DNA of 64,000 nucleotides from an uncultured Synechococcus sp. (GTDB lineage: Bacteria > Cyanobacteriota > Cyanobacteriia > PCC-6307 > Cyanobiaceae): assembly GCA_913049535.1 (NCBI GenBank), contig CAJWYF010000003.1, forward strand, positions 58,173 to 122,172, read 5' to 3'. The notes beneath the pieces were generated by a model. It had not been told where the DNA came from and made no database searches. It saw nothing but the letters and a program-made list of their open reading frames with translations. A program made the position numbers and the translations under genes. Shown piece by piece: positions 57,936 to 64,000 of the stretch (positions are counted from its first letter, which is position 1; each line of letters begins with the position of its first letter).

Positions 57936-58672
57936 GGGTCAACTCTGATCGACTGCCGACCCCCTTTGGCATCGATCAAGATCCAGTCGCCTTCCGCGCT
58001 CTCCACAACCACCGTGCCGGGTGGGTGGGTCCAACAGCCGGTGTTGATGATCAGTGCATCAGCGCGCTGCTCCAGCAGGGCGGCATGGATGTGGCCGCAG
58101 ATGATGCCTTCGACCTGCTGCGCAGCAGCGTGCTCAGCCTGGGCGCGGTGGAAGCTCTGCGACAGGCGCCTGCCGCTGCTGCTTTGCAGCATCAAGCCGG
58201 TGGGACTGGGCAGCGGGGGGTGCAGCCGCCGGTGGAGTCGTTCCATCGCCGTCACCAGATCAAGACCGATGCGCTCGATGCGGTTGAACTGCAGACCATC
58301 AAAGCTGAGCTGATCGCCATGAATCACCAGCAATCGCCGTCCGTCAAGGGCGTGATAGATGAGCTGATCAGCGATCCAGCTGCGTCGATGCAGACCCTGA
58401 CGGCGCAGCCTTCGTAGGGGTTCTTCATGGTTGCCCAGAATCCAGATCAGCTCACCGGCCTCCTGGCGTCGCCAGAACAGCTCCAGCAGGGCCAGCTCGT
58501 CGCTGCTGAAGCGTGGGTCCTGCTCCTGCCAGGCGATCAAATCGAGGATGTCTCCCACCAGGATCCATCGCTCGCTGGGCTCGCTGCCGAGCAGCTGCAG
58601 CAGGGCTGCGGCGCAGCAGCGGCCCGTTCCCAGGTGCAGGTCACTGACGAATAGGGCGCGATGGGGCTTCAT
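57899..58672 (-). CDS. LpxH-like metallophosphoesterase
   Basis: From ATG 58672 the protein has 257 residues with the calcineurin-fold metal motifs FVSDLHLG (Asp11, His13), GDILDL (Asp41), GNHEE (Asn81, His82), HGDQ and GHIH. It resembles UDP-2,3-diacylglucosamine pyrophosphatase-type enzymes, but the true substrate is unknown, and a complete lipid A pathway was not seen here. The ATG overlaps the stop of the small upstream frame (TGATG), which argues that the upstream frame was translated and coupled. Confidence 0.86.
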   Translation of the reverse strand: MKPHRALFVSDLHLGTGRCCAAALLQLLGSEPSERWILVGDILDLIAWQEQDPRFSSDELALLELFWRRQEAGELIWILGNHEEPLRRLRRQGLHRRSWIADQLIYHALDGRRLLVIHGDQLSFDGLQFNRIERIGLDLVTAMERLHRRLHPPLPSPTGLMLQSSSGRRLSQSFHRAQAEHAAAQQVEGIICGHIHAALLEQRADALIINTGCWTHPPGTVVVESAEGDWILIDAKGGRQSIRVDPCRASCAATPSR

Positions 58673-58877
58673 CAGCGCCAGTGCCCGTTCCAGCAGACCT
58701 CCGCTGAACGTCCCTGGATGGGTTCCAGGGGCTGGCATTGGTAGAGCAGCGCGTCCTGCTCCGCTCGGTGTTGGGGCGCTTGGCGCAGCAATGCCGGCAG
58801 TTCGGCCACCAAGGGTTGAGGGGGGGGCAGATCCACAGCGGCAGGCGCAGCGCATCCTTCAGTGTGAAGAGGGCCAA
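58672..58877 (-). pseudogene. Small gene interrupted by a frameshift at a C8 tract
   Basis: Minus-strand frame A starts at TTG 58877 (MALFTLKDALRLPLWICPP) and turns into nonsense after the run of eight Gs at 58820-58827 (C8 in the gene). Frame B continues sensibly from the same run (PPQPLVAELPALLRQAPQHR, then AEQDALLYQCQPLEPIQG) to a TGA at 58674-58672 that overlaps the phosphoesterase ATG. Joining them by one extra C, or two fewer, restores a 69-residue protein. It begins 8 bases after the kinase stop. A sequencing error, a real lesion, slippage or phase variation are all possible. Confidence 0.55.
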
Positions 58878-58885
58878 TGAAGGTG

Positions 58886-60175
58886 TCAGCTGCCCAGCAG
58901 CGGTAGCAGCAGGCAGACACCGAAGCCCCCCCCCTTTGGATCACGCAGTTCCAGTCGCCCGCCATGGGCTTCTGCCACCCGTGCGGCAATGGCCAGTCCC
59001 AGCCCGCAGTGACCGCTGCCGCCCCTTGAGGCATCAAGACGGTGGAAGGGCATCAGTGCTTCTGGACGGGCGGCTTGGGCAATGCCTTCGCCCTGGTCCT
59101 GAACCGCCAGCAGCAGCTGGTCGCCTTCACGGCGAAGCTGCAGCAGCACAGGCGGCCTCCCGTAGGAGAGGGCGTTGTCGATCAGGTTGCTGATGGCGCG
59201 GCCCAAAGCCACCGGCTGCACCTGCGCGTCGATCGGCTCAAGCTCCAGTTCCACGGGCTGGCCGTCGTAACTGGCAGCCACTTCCCCGAGGAGGCTGTGC
59301 AGGGGCAAGTGGACCTTCTCTTCGCTCTGGCCGCCGCCGGCGAAGAGCAGAAATTGACCGGTGATGCGCTCGAGGGCATCCAGGTCGGCTTCTGCCTGGG
59401 GGCTGTTGAGCTCCACCGCCAGGCGCAGCCGCAGACGGGTGATGGGACTTTTGAGGTCGTGGGCGATCCCGGCGAGCATCGTGGCGCGCTCCTGCTCGCT
59501 ACGCGCCAGGCGACTCAGCATGGCGTTGAAGCGCTGGCTCAGACGCTGCACCTCACCGGTGCCCTCCTGGGGCAGGGGCGCTGGCCGTGTTTCCAGTCCC
59601 ACCCGGCCGATGGCGCGCTCCAGCCGCTGCAGCGGTCGCTGCACCTCGAGCAGCAGAAACAGTCCTCCGGCGATGACGCTGCCAGAGAGCAATGACAAGG
59701 ACGCCAGGAGTGGATCAGGCGGCCACCAGTTGTCGCGGGGCAGCGGTGCGAACAGCCACACCCGCTCGAGAGGATTCAGCAGTTCCACCCACACCCCCTG
59801 GTTGGGACTGAGGGTGGGGGAGACCTCGGGGCAGTGCTGCAAGCGACGGCAGAGTTCGAGGCGCAGTTCACGGGCGCGGTTGTCCAGCGCTGCTCCACCG
59901 GTGGCGGCTGGCTGGCGGCCACTGATTAGTCGCAGCCCGCTGAGTTGGGCGACGACTGAGGGAGGGAACTGCTCTAGGGCCACCTCGCTGAGGCGCACGT
60001 TGCTGGCCAGATCGCGTCCCATCTGCACCATCCGGGCGCGATCCAGTCGCTGCCCCAGAAGGAGCTGCAAGACGCCAAGGCTGACCCCCCAGCTCAGCAG
60101 CAGGAACAGGCCGAGCCGCAGCAGCAGCGCCCCGGAGGGCAACCCCAGCGGGTTTATGGCAGCGCGATGGGCCAT
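58886..60175 (-). CDS. EnvZ-type sensor histidine kinase
   Basis: From ATG 60175 the protein has 430 residues: two membrane helices (about 16-40 and 158-178) bounding a periplasmic sensor, then a HAMP domain, and the phosphoacceptor His239 in AGIAHDLKSPITRLRL. The ATPase domain follows with NLIDNALSYG (N box), VQDQGEGI (G1) and GSGHCGLGLAI (G2). The H-box with DLKSP and TRLRLR is like EnvZ. It lies 257 bases downstream of the OmpR-type regulator on the same strand. The intervening 60176-60432 stretch shows no convincing gene. Confidence 0.9.
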   Translation of the reverse strand: MAHRAAINPLGLPSGALLLRLGLFLLLSWGVSLGVLQLLLGQRLDRARMVQMGRDLASNVRLSEVALEQFPPSVVAQLSGLRLISGRQPAATGGAALDNRARELRLELCRRLQHCPEVSPTLSPNQGVWVELLNPLERVWLFAPLPRDNWWPPDPLLASLSLLSGSVIAGGLFLLLEVQRPLQRLERAIGRVGLETRPAPLPQEGTGEVQRLSQRFNAMLSRLARSEQERATMLAGIAHDLKSPITRLRLRLAVELNSPQAEADLDALERITGQFLLFAGGGQSEEKVHLPLHSLLGEVAASYDGQPVELELEPIDAQVQPVALGRAISNLIDNALSYGRPPVLLQLRREGDQLLLAVQDQGEGIAQAARPEALMPFHRLDASRGGSGHCGLGLAIAARVAEAHGGRLELRDPKGGGFGVCLLLPLLGS

Positions 60176-60432
60176 GGCACTGAAAACTAGCCGTGCTCTT
60201 TTGATCTGGGTGCTGCCGACATCAGACCCCTCACTGGTTTGGCCGATGACACGGTGCAAGGCAGCGCTCAATCAGCTGAGGTGATGGGCCGCCTCAGCCT
60301 TGGCCCCGGTGGTTGATGGGATCGCTGAACCGGCACCAGCGACAGAACACGCCAGGGGATCCGGCCTGGGCGTGCGCTGCATTCATCGAAGCGGTGCCCA
60401 TGGCCTGACGGGAACTGAGGCGTTCCCCGTTC

Positions 60433-61158
60433 CTATTTGTTACGGGGTTGCCCGTCGGGCACGAAAACATACCCATAGCCCCAGACCGTTTGCAGATAGC
60501 GGGGACGGGTGGGATCGGGCTCGATCAACTTCCGCACGCGCGAGACCTGCACATCCATGCTGCGGCTGTCGGTCTCGCTACTGGGACCGCGGGCCAACTC
60601 GATCAAGCGTTCGCGCGAGAGGGGCCGGTGAGGGTTCTGAACAAAGGCGGCCAGCAGACCGAACTCTCCGCTGGTGATCACAACTGCTTCCCCTTCCCGC
60701 TCAAGGGTCCGAGCTGAAAGATCAAGGCTGTTGTCGCCAAAGCGGATGATCTCCCCATCCACCACCGGCGTGCCGGCGGGCACGGCGCCGCGGCGCCGCA
60801 GCACGGCCTCAATGCGCGCCGAAAGTTCACGGGGCATGAATGGTTTGGCCAGGTAGTCATCGGCCCCCTGTTCAAGACCGATGATGCGATCGACCGCTTC
60901 ACCGCGGGCGGTGAGCATCACCACCGGCAGGTCATCGCCGCCATCGCGCAGGCGCCGGAGGATCGTCAATCCGTCGTCGCCGGGCATCATCAGATCGAGC
61001 ACCACCAAGTCAGGTCGCTGAAACTCCAGACGGGCGCAGAGCTGCTTGCCGTCATTGAGCGTGCGCACGTCGTAGCCCTGTTCGCTCAGGTACGTGCTGA
61101 GCAGCTGGCGCAGCTCCGGATCGTCATCCACCACCCAGATGGTCTGCGTCTTCGCCAC
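60433..61158 (-). CDS. OmpR-family response regulator
   Basis: The protein has 241 residues from GTG 61158. The receiver has the acidic pocket Asp11/Asp12, the phosphoacceptor Asp55 in VVLDLMMPG and Lys105 in DDYLAKPF; the winged-helix DNA-binding domain ends VSRVRKLIEPDPTRPRYLQT, then VWGYGYVFVPDG. Residue runs such as YLSEQGYDVR and MMPGDDGLTILRRLR are very close to Escherichia coli OmpR. The cognate kinase is very probably the EnvZ-type gene downstream. A longer start at TTG 61173 is possible. Confidence 0.92.
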   Translation of the reverse strand: MAKTQTIWVVDDDPELRQLLSTYLSEQGYDVRTLNDGKQLCARLEFQRPDLVVLDLMMPGDDGLTILRRLRDGGDDLPVVMLTARGEAVDRIIGLEQGADDYLAKPFMPRELSARIEAVLRRRGAVPAGTPVVDGEIIRFGDNSLDLSARTLEREGEAVVITSGEFGLLAAFVQNPHRPLSRERLIELARGPSSETDSRSMDVQVSRVRKLIEPDPTRPRYLQTVWGYGYVFVPDGQPRNK

Positions 61159-61342
61159 GGCGAGGCGTTGCAAGGAACGTTGTGACTGTATGGAGGACGA
61201 CGCTGCAGGGCCACGTCGATTCAGTCATCGGCAGGCACTGGATCTTTCCGCTGACGGGTTCAGTTGGATTCGGTCACAGTTCGGCGCGAAAAAGATCCTT
61301 GGCAGCAGGGATTCCTGTCGATGCACTCCATAAGGTGAGGCC

Positions 61343-61786
61343 ATGCCACCACTCGCGCTGTCACTGCTGCTGCTGCTGCTGTTTGGCGTCACCCCGGCTG
61401 GCGCCCAGGATCCAGCGGCGATCCAACGGCATCGTCAGCGGATGCTGGAGCTCTTCCACAGCCTTGATCTCGATGGTGATGGTCGCCTGAGCACCAAGGA
61501 TGTCGGTTCACACCCGCGCCTGCGCAACCTCGACCGCGACGGTGATGGCGTGCTGCTGCTGAAGGACATCGCCCCGATGCAGGAGCCGTTCCTGGGTGAA
61601 CGGCTCCTGCAGGCCTTTCGCAGTGCTGATCTCAATCGAGATGGCCTGCTTTCGCTGGCTGAGTGTCAGGCCCTGCCAGGACTCCAGAGCCGCTTTGCCC
61701 GTTTTGATCGCAACGGTGATGGCCGCATTTCGATGCAGGAGCTGACCCATTTCCGCAGCTCGCTGGCGCCCCGCCGGCGTTTCTAG
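61343..61786 (+). CDS. Secreted protein with four EF-hands
   Basis: The 147-residue protein begins with a strong signal peptide (MPPLALSLLLLLLFGVTPAG, then AQ). Four canonical calcium loops follow: DLDGDGRLSTKD (42-53), DRDGDGVLLLKD (64-75), DLNRDGLLSLAE (96-107) and DRNGDGRISMQE (122-133). Loops 3 and 4 end in Glu at position 12, loops 1 and 2 in Asp. Such EF-hand proteins are probably periplasmic calcium binders; no enzyme domain is attached. The gene ends 2 bases before the deaminase start, so the two may be co-transcribed. Confidence 0.92.
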   Translation: MPPLALSLLLLLLFGVTPAGAQDPAAIQRHRQRMLELFHSLDLDGDGRLSTKDVGSHPRLRNLDRDGDGVLLLKDIAPMQEPFLGERLLQAFRSADLNRDGLLSLAECQALPGLQSRFARFDRNGDGRISMQELTHFRSSLAPRRRF

Positions 61787-61788
61787 GC

Positions 61789-62238
61789 ATGGAGAAGGCA
61801 CTGCGCCATGCCCTGATGGCGCAAGCCCGCGCCGAAGCCCAGCTGGGGTGGCAGGAGGGAGGCATTCCGATCGGTGCGGTGATCGCCACCGAGAGCGGTG
61901 AGGTGATCGCTCGCGGCCACAACCTGCGGGTGCAGAACGGCGACCCCACCTCCCATGGTGAAACCCAGTGCATCCGTCACGCCGGCCGTCGGCGGGACTG
62001 GGGGGAACTCACCTTGGTCACCACCCTCTCCCCCTGCCCCATGTGTGCCGGGACAGCGGTGCTGCTGGGCTTCAAACGCGTTCTGATCGGAGAGCGCCGC
62101 AGTTTTCAAGGGGCTGAGTCCTGGTTGCTCGAGGCAGACATCGAAGTGGATTGCTTGGATGACCCCGGCTGCGTGCAGTTGATGCAACGCATGCTCAGTG
62201 AGAAACCGGACCTCTGGTTGGAGGACATCGGCGGCTGA
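61789..62238 (+). CDS. Cytosine-deaminase-like nucleoside deaminase
   Basis: The 149-residue protein has the zinc deaminase motifs HGE (His56, Glu58) and SPCPMC (Cys83, Cys86), in a yeast cytosine-deaminase-like arrangement (GIPIGAVIATESGEVIARGH and LLGFKRVLIGE). It could deaminate cytosine, or guanine or a related base; tRNA adenosine deaminases are a close but less likely alternative. Start ATG 61789 lies 2 bases after the EF-hand stop. It ends 1 base from the convergent membrane gene. Confidence 0.87.
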   Translation: MEKALRHALMAQARAEAQLGWQEGGIPIGAVIATESGEVIARGHNLRVQNGDPTSHGETQCIRHAGRRRDWGELTLVTTLSPCPMCAGTAVLLGFKRVLIGERRSFQGAESWLLEADIEVDCLDDPGCVQLMQRMLSEKPDLWLEDIGG

Positions 62239-62239
62239 G

Positions 62240-62701
62240 TCAGCTTTTCTGCTGCAGTAAGTAGCTGGTGGCAGCTCCTGCGGTGCGCTGCCGCCGCTGC
62301 TGCCGCCGCAGGGGCAACTGCTGCTGCCTGGCCTGAATCGCTGCGGGAGCCTCGCCGCCAAAAGCTCGCAAGAGCCGCATCAGACCACCCACGAGCAGCA
62401 TCAGACTGAGAACCACCAGCGCCAGCAGCACCAGCGCACCGGTGACCTGCAGCACTCCGGTGCCGAGCTTCATCAGGCCCATGGTGATGTTCCCCAGGGC
62501 TGTGCTGAAGAAGAGCATGGTGTCCAGGCGACTGGGCAGTTGCGCCAGCGCAAACATCAATCCGGTGCCGGCGGCCAGCCAGAGCAACGCGATCACAGCG
62601 GCACGCAGACGACCGCTGGGGCGTGGCCGGCGGCGGCGGGAAGCAGACACGGGCTTGGCACCTGGGAGCACCAAACGTATCGGTGCAACTGGAGGGGTCA
62701 A
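62240..62701 (-). CDS. Small membrane protein (153 aa), last gene of the DUF3038 operon
   Basis: The product has a basic N-terminal segment (ASRRRRPRPSGRLR), two hydrophobic helices (about 35-55 and 85-110), and a Gln/Arg-rich C-terminal tail (QARQQQLPLRRQQRRQRTAG). The TTG start overlaps the upstream stop by 4 bases, indicating translational coupling. I do not recognise the family. Its charge pattern suggests a protein anchored with both ends in the cytoplasm. Confidence 0.6.
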   Translation of the reverse strand: MTPPVAPIRLVLPGAKPVSASRRRRPRPSGRLRAAVIALLWLAAGTGLMFALAQLPSRLDTMLFFSTALGNITMGLMKLGTGVLQVTGALVLLALVVLSLMLLVGGLMRLLRAFGGEAPAAIQARQQQLPLRRQQRRQRTAGAATSYLLQQKS

Positions 62702-62985
62702 TCCCCGGATGGTTCCAGCTCCGTGACCGGCAACAGATCAGCCTGCTGCATCCAGCGCATGAACTCCTCGATCACCAGGGCATTGGGGCAATCCACCAGC
62801 GACAGGCCCTGCACCGTGCAGTCGCCCTGGCCGGAATGGTGCAGGCTGAGATGAAAATCCTCTCCGCTGAGGCCGCACACCTCAGGATCACTGCGCACAA
62901 CCACACCGAGATCGGCTCCCAGCTTGGTGACCAGCAAGCGCAATTCATGCCAGCTGATGCTGTTTTCGCTGGCGCGGGGGATCAC
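62698..62985 (-). CDS. Small conserved hypothetical protein (95 aa)
   Basis: GTG 62985 starts a soluble 95-residue protein with SWHELRLLVTKLGADLGVVV, LSLHHSGQGDCTVQGLSLVDC and an EEFMRWMQQADLLPVTELEP end. The strand-helix pattern suggests a compact alpha/beta fold. It overlaps DUF4335 upstream by 4 bases and the membrane gene downstream by 4 bases. It is not assigned to a family, but conserved operon placement makes it a real gene. Confidence 0.65.
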   Translation of the reverse strand: MIPRASENSISWHELRLLVTKLGADLGVVVRSDPEVCGLSGEDFHLSLHHSGQGDCTVQGLSLVDCPNALVIEEFMRWMQQADLLPVTELEPSGD

Positions 62986-63662
62986 GGCTGGGAGTCCTCC
63001 GCTGCTTTGGTTGTTGCTTCAGAGGTGTTCTGCTGCGGTTGGAGCTGCGGGCTGCGTTGGGGCAGCGGCACCAAGCTGAGCAGCAGTACGCCAATGGCGA
63101 TGGCCCCTATGGCGATCGCAGGCGGCAGCCATTGGCCGCGGCGCTGCAGGCTGTGACGCCGGTACTCGCCACGGCGCAATGGTTGCGGCGGTTGTACGGC
63201 TAGATCCAGGCCCATGCGCCCATCCACCAGCATCTGATCGAGGCACTGGTTCAGATCAGCCAGCTCAGCGTCATCGAGCAGCAATTCCAGAGGCGGGGTG
63301 TTGGGCTGGCTGCTGCGCAGCACCAGATGATGGCGATCGCCCTGGGGCTCGAGGGTGACCACGGACTGGCTGTCGCTCAACGGCCTGGGCTGGGCGCTGA
63401 CCAGGAGGCGGACATAAGGAACAACAGCTTGAACCAGCGCTTCAAGGTGCTCGCGTTTGCCCTGCAGATTGGCGCGTTGACCCAGGCTCAGATCCCAGTT
63501 GGTGAGGATGTCCAGCCGTTGCTGCGGCGCTCCATCGGCCGTTGTCGCGGTGACATCGGGCAAGCCCGTGAGTTCAAGCCTGCAACTGGATTGCTCGTAG
63601 CGCAGCCGGTACTGCGTGCCGCTCAGGCCTGCGGCTGCGGCCAGGGAGGAGAAGTTGGTCAT
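62982..63662 (-). CDS. DUF4335-type cyanobacterial protein
   Basis: The 226-residue product has a soluble N-terminal domain beginning with YRLRYEQSSCRLELTGLPDV. It contains LEALVQAVVPYVRLLVSAQP and LVLRSSQPNTPPLELLLDDAELADLNQCL, then a single membrane helix (about 180-200: PPAIAIGAIAIGVLLLSLV) and a disordered Gln/Thr-rich tail. This is the DUF4335 arrangement of cyanobacteria, with unknown function. Its ATG overlaps the DUF3038 stop by 4 bases (ATGA), and its stop overlaps the next GTG by 4 bases. Confidence 0.78.
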   Translation of the reverse strand: MTNFSSLAAAAGLSGTQYRLRYEQSSCRLELTGLPDVTATTADGAPQQRLDILTNWDLSLGQRANLQGKREHLEALVQAVVPYVRLLVSAQPRPLSDSQSVVTLEPQGDRHHLVLRSSQPNTPPLELLLDDAELADLNQCLDQMLVDGRMGLDLAVQPPQPLRRGEYRRHSLQRRGQWLPPAIAIGAIAIGVLLLSLVPLPQRSPQLQPQQNTSEATTKAAEDSQP

Positions 63663-64000
63663 CGACTGCCGTCCAGCAGGCTGGCCTCCAACCGTTGCAC
63701 GCCACCGGGGCCAGCGCAGAAGGCCAACGTCAGCACCATGTCACGCCGCAGCTGATCACCCTGGGCTGGATCAAGGAGTTGGCGAATGGCCCCCCTGCGG
63801 CCGTTCATGCGTTCACGCACCAATTCGTTGTATCGCTCGCGGAACAAGGCCCAGCGCTGGCTGTTCATCTCCTCTGGCTCGGTGCTGGAGAGCAGCTGGC
63901 GCAGCATCGGATAGAGACGCTCGGACAGCATGCAGACCAGCTCGATCAACCCCTGACGTTCTCCCAGGCTGAGCTCACCGCGACGGCTGGCCCGGCGCAG
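63659..64000 (-). CDS. DUF3038-type protein, 5' end outside the window
   Basis: On the minus strand the frame is open from 63659 to the right edge with no start required, so the N-terminus lies beyond base 64000. Visible residues include LSLGERQGLIELVCMLSERL, RWALFRERYNELVRERMN and a C-terminal LAFCAGPGGVQRLEASLLDG. These match DUF3038, a cyanobacterial helical protein usually next to DUF4335. The TTG at 63949 is internal, not the true start. Function is unknown. Confidence 0.75.
   Translation of the reverse strand: MRRASRRGELSLGERQGLIELVCMLSERLYPMLRQLLSSTEPEEMNSQRWALFRERYNELVRERMNGRRGAIRQLLDPAQGDQLRRDMVLTLAFCAGPGGVQRLEASLLDGSR

Noticed and set aside
57150..58313. 387-residue Gln/Pro-rich plus-strand frame opposite GT39 and the phosphoesterase
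   Set aside because: Composition reflects reversed Leu/Ala codons of membrane proteins; it spans two genuine genes.

Overview
This window looks like the chromosome of a marine or brackish picocyanobacterium (Synechococcus/Cyanobium type). The evidence is a GC-rich, densely packed genome with mostly short intergenic gaps; many families typical of cyanobacteria (DUF2854, DUF3153, DUF1824, Ycf51/DUF2518, CPP1-like DUF3353, DUF3038/DUF4335); photosynthetic genes (cytochrome c6, NdhD); tetrapyrrole genes (hemC, hemE); glycogen synthesis (glgB); and an adenosylcobalamin-dependent ribonucleotide reductase. No insertion sequence, phage, integrase, rRNA operon or CRISPR array was seen. One tRNA gene, tRNA-Ser(UGA), is present.

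Layout. 1-8.5 kb: argB with DUF2854 and DUF3153 partners, priA on the minus strand, the principal sigma factor behind a structured leader, DUF1824, and hemC. 8.5-12.6 kb: an M32 carboxypeptidase, a beta-hydroxyacid dehydrogenase, a small glycine-zipper exported protein behind a large inverted repeat, a pterin dehydratase, and a LuxR-type regulator whose receiver domain has lost its phosphorylation residues. 12.6-18.7 kb is the most accessory-looking part: a 1146-residue modular chitinase (novel N-terminal region, two CBM2-like modules, GH18 domain), then a convergent EmrB/EmrA-type exporter pair that is locally AT-rich. 18.8-29.6 kb: clpB, cytochrome c6, an epimerase, hemE, glgB, a CocE-type hydrolase and Ycf51.

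29.6-41.5 kb: a TamB-like protein with a lipobox, a ROK sugar kinase, proA, folB, a WbuC-like cupin, an ABC ATPase, a thiamine-binding MTH1187 protein and an M3 oligopeptidase. 41.5-49.7 kb: ndhD, thrB, glucokinase, thrS, a TM2 protein, a membrane protein coupled to a peptidoglycan amidase, and a CPP1-like protein. 49.7-55.2 kb: prfC, small conserved proteins, nrdJ with a palindrome just before its start, and tRNA-Ser. 55.2-61.2 kb (minus strand): an OmpR-type regulator, an EnvZ-type kinase, a small apparently frameshifted gene, an LpxH-like phosphoesterase, a GT39 glycosyltransferase and ChrA. 61.3-64 kb: a secreted four-EF-hand protein, a cytosine-deaminase-like enzyme and a tightly overlapping four-gene DUF3038/DUF4335 operon running off the window.

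Most genes are housekeeping. The best leads are the chitinase region with its degenerate-receiver regulator and exporter, the frameshifted gene at 58672-58877, the histone-H1-like tail of the sigma factor, and several strong inverted repeats at gene starts. All functional names come from recognising motifs by eye; no database search was run.
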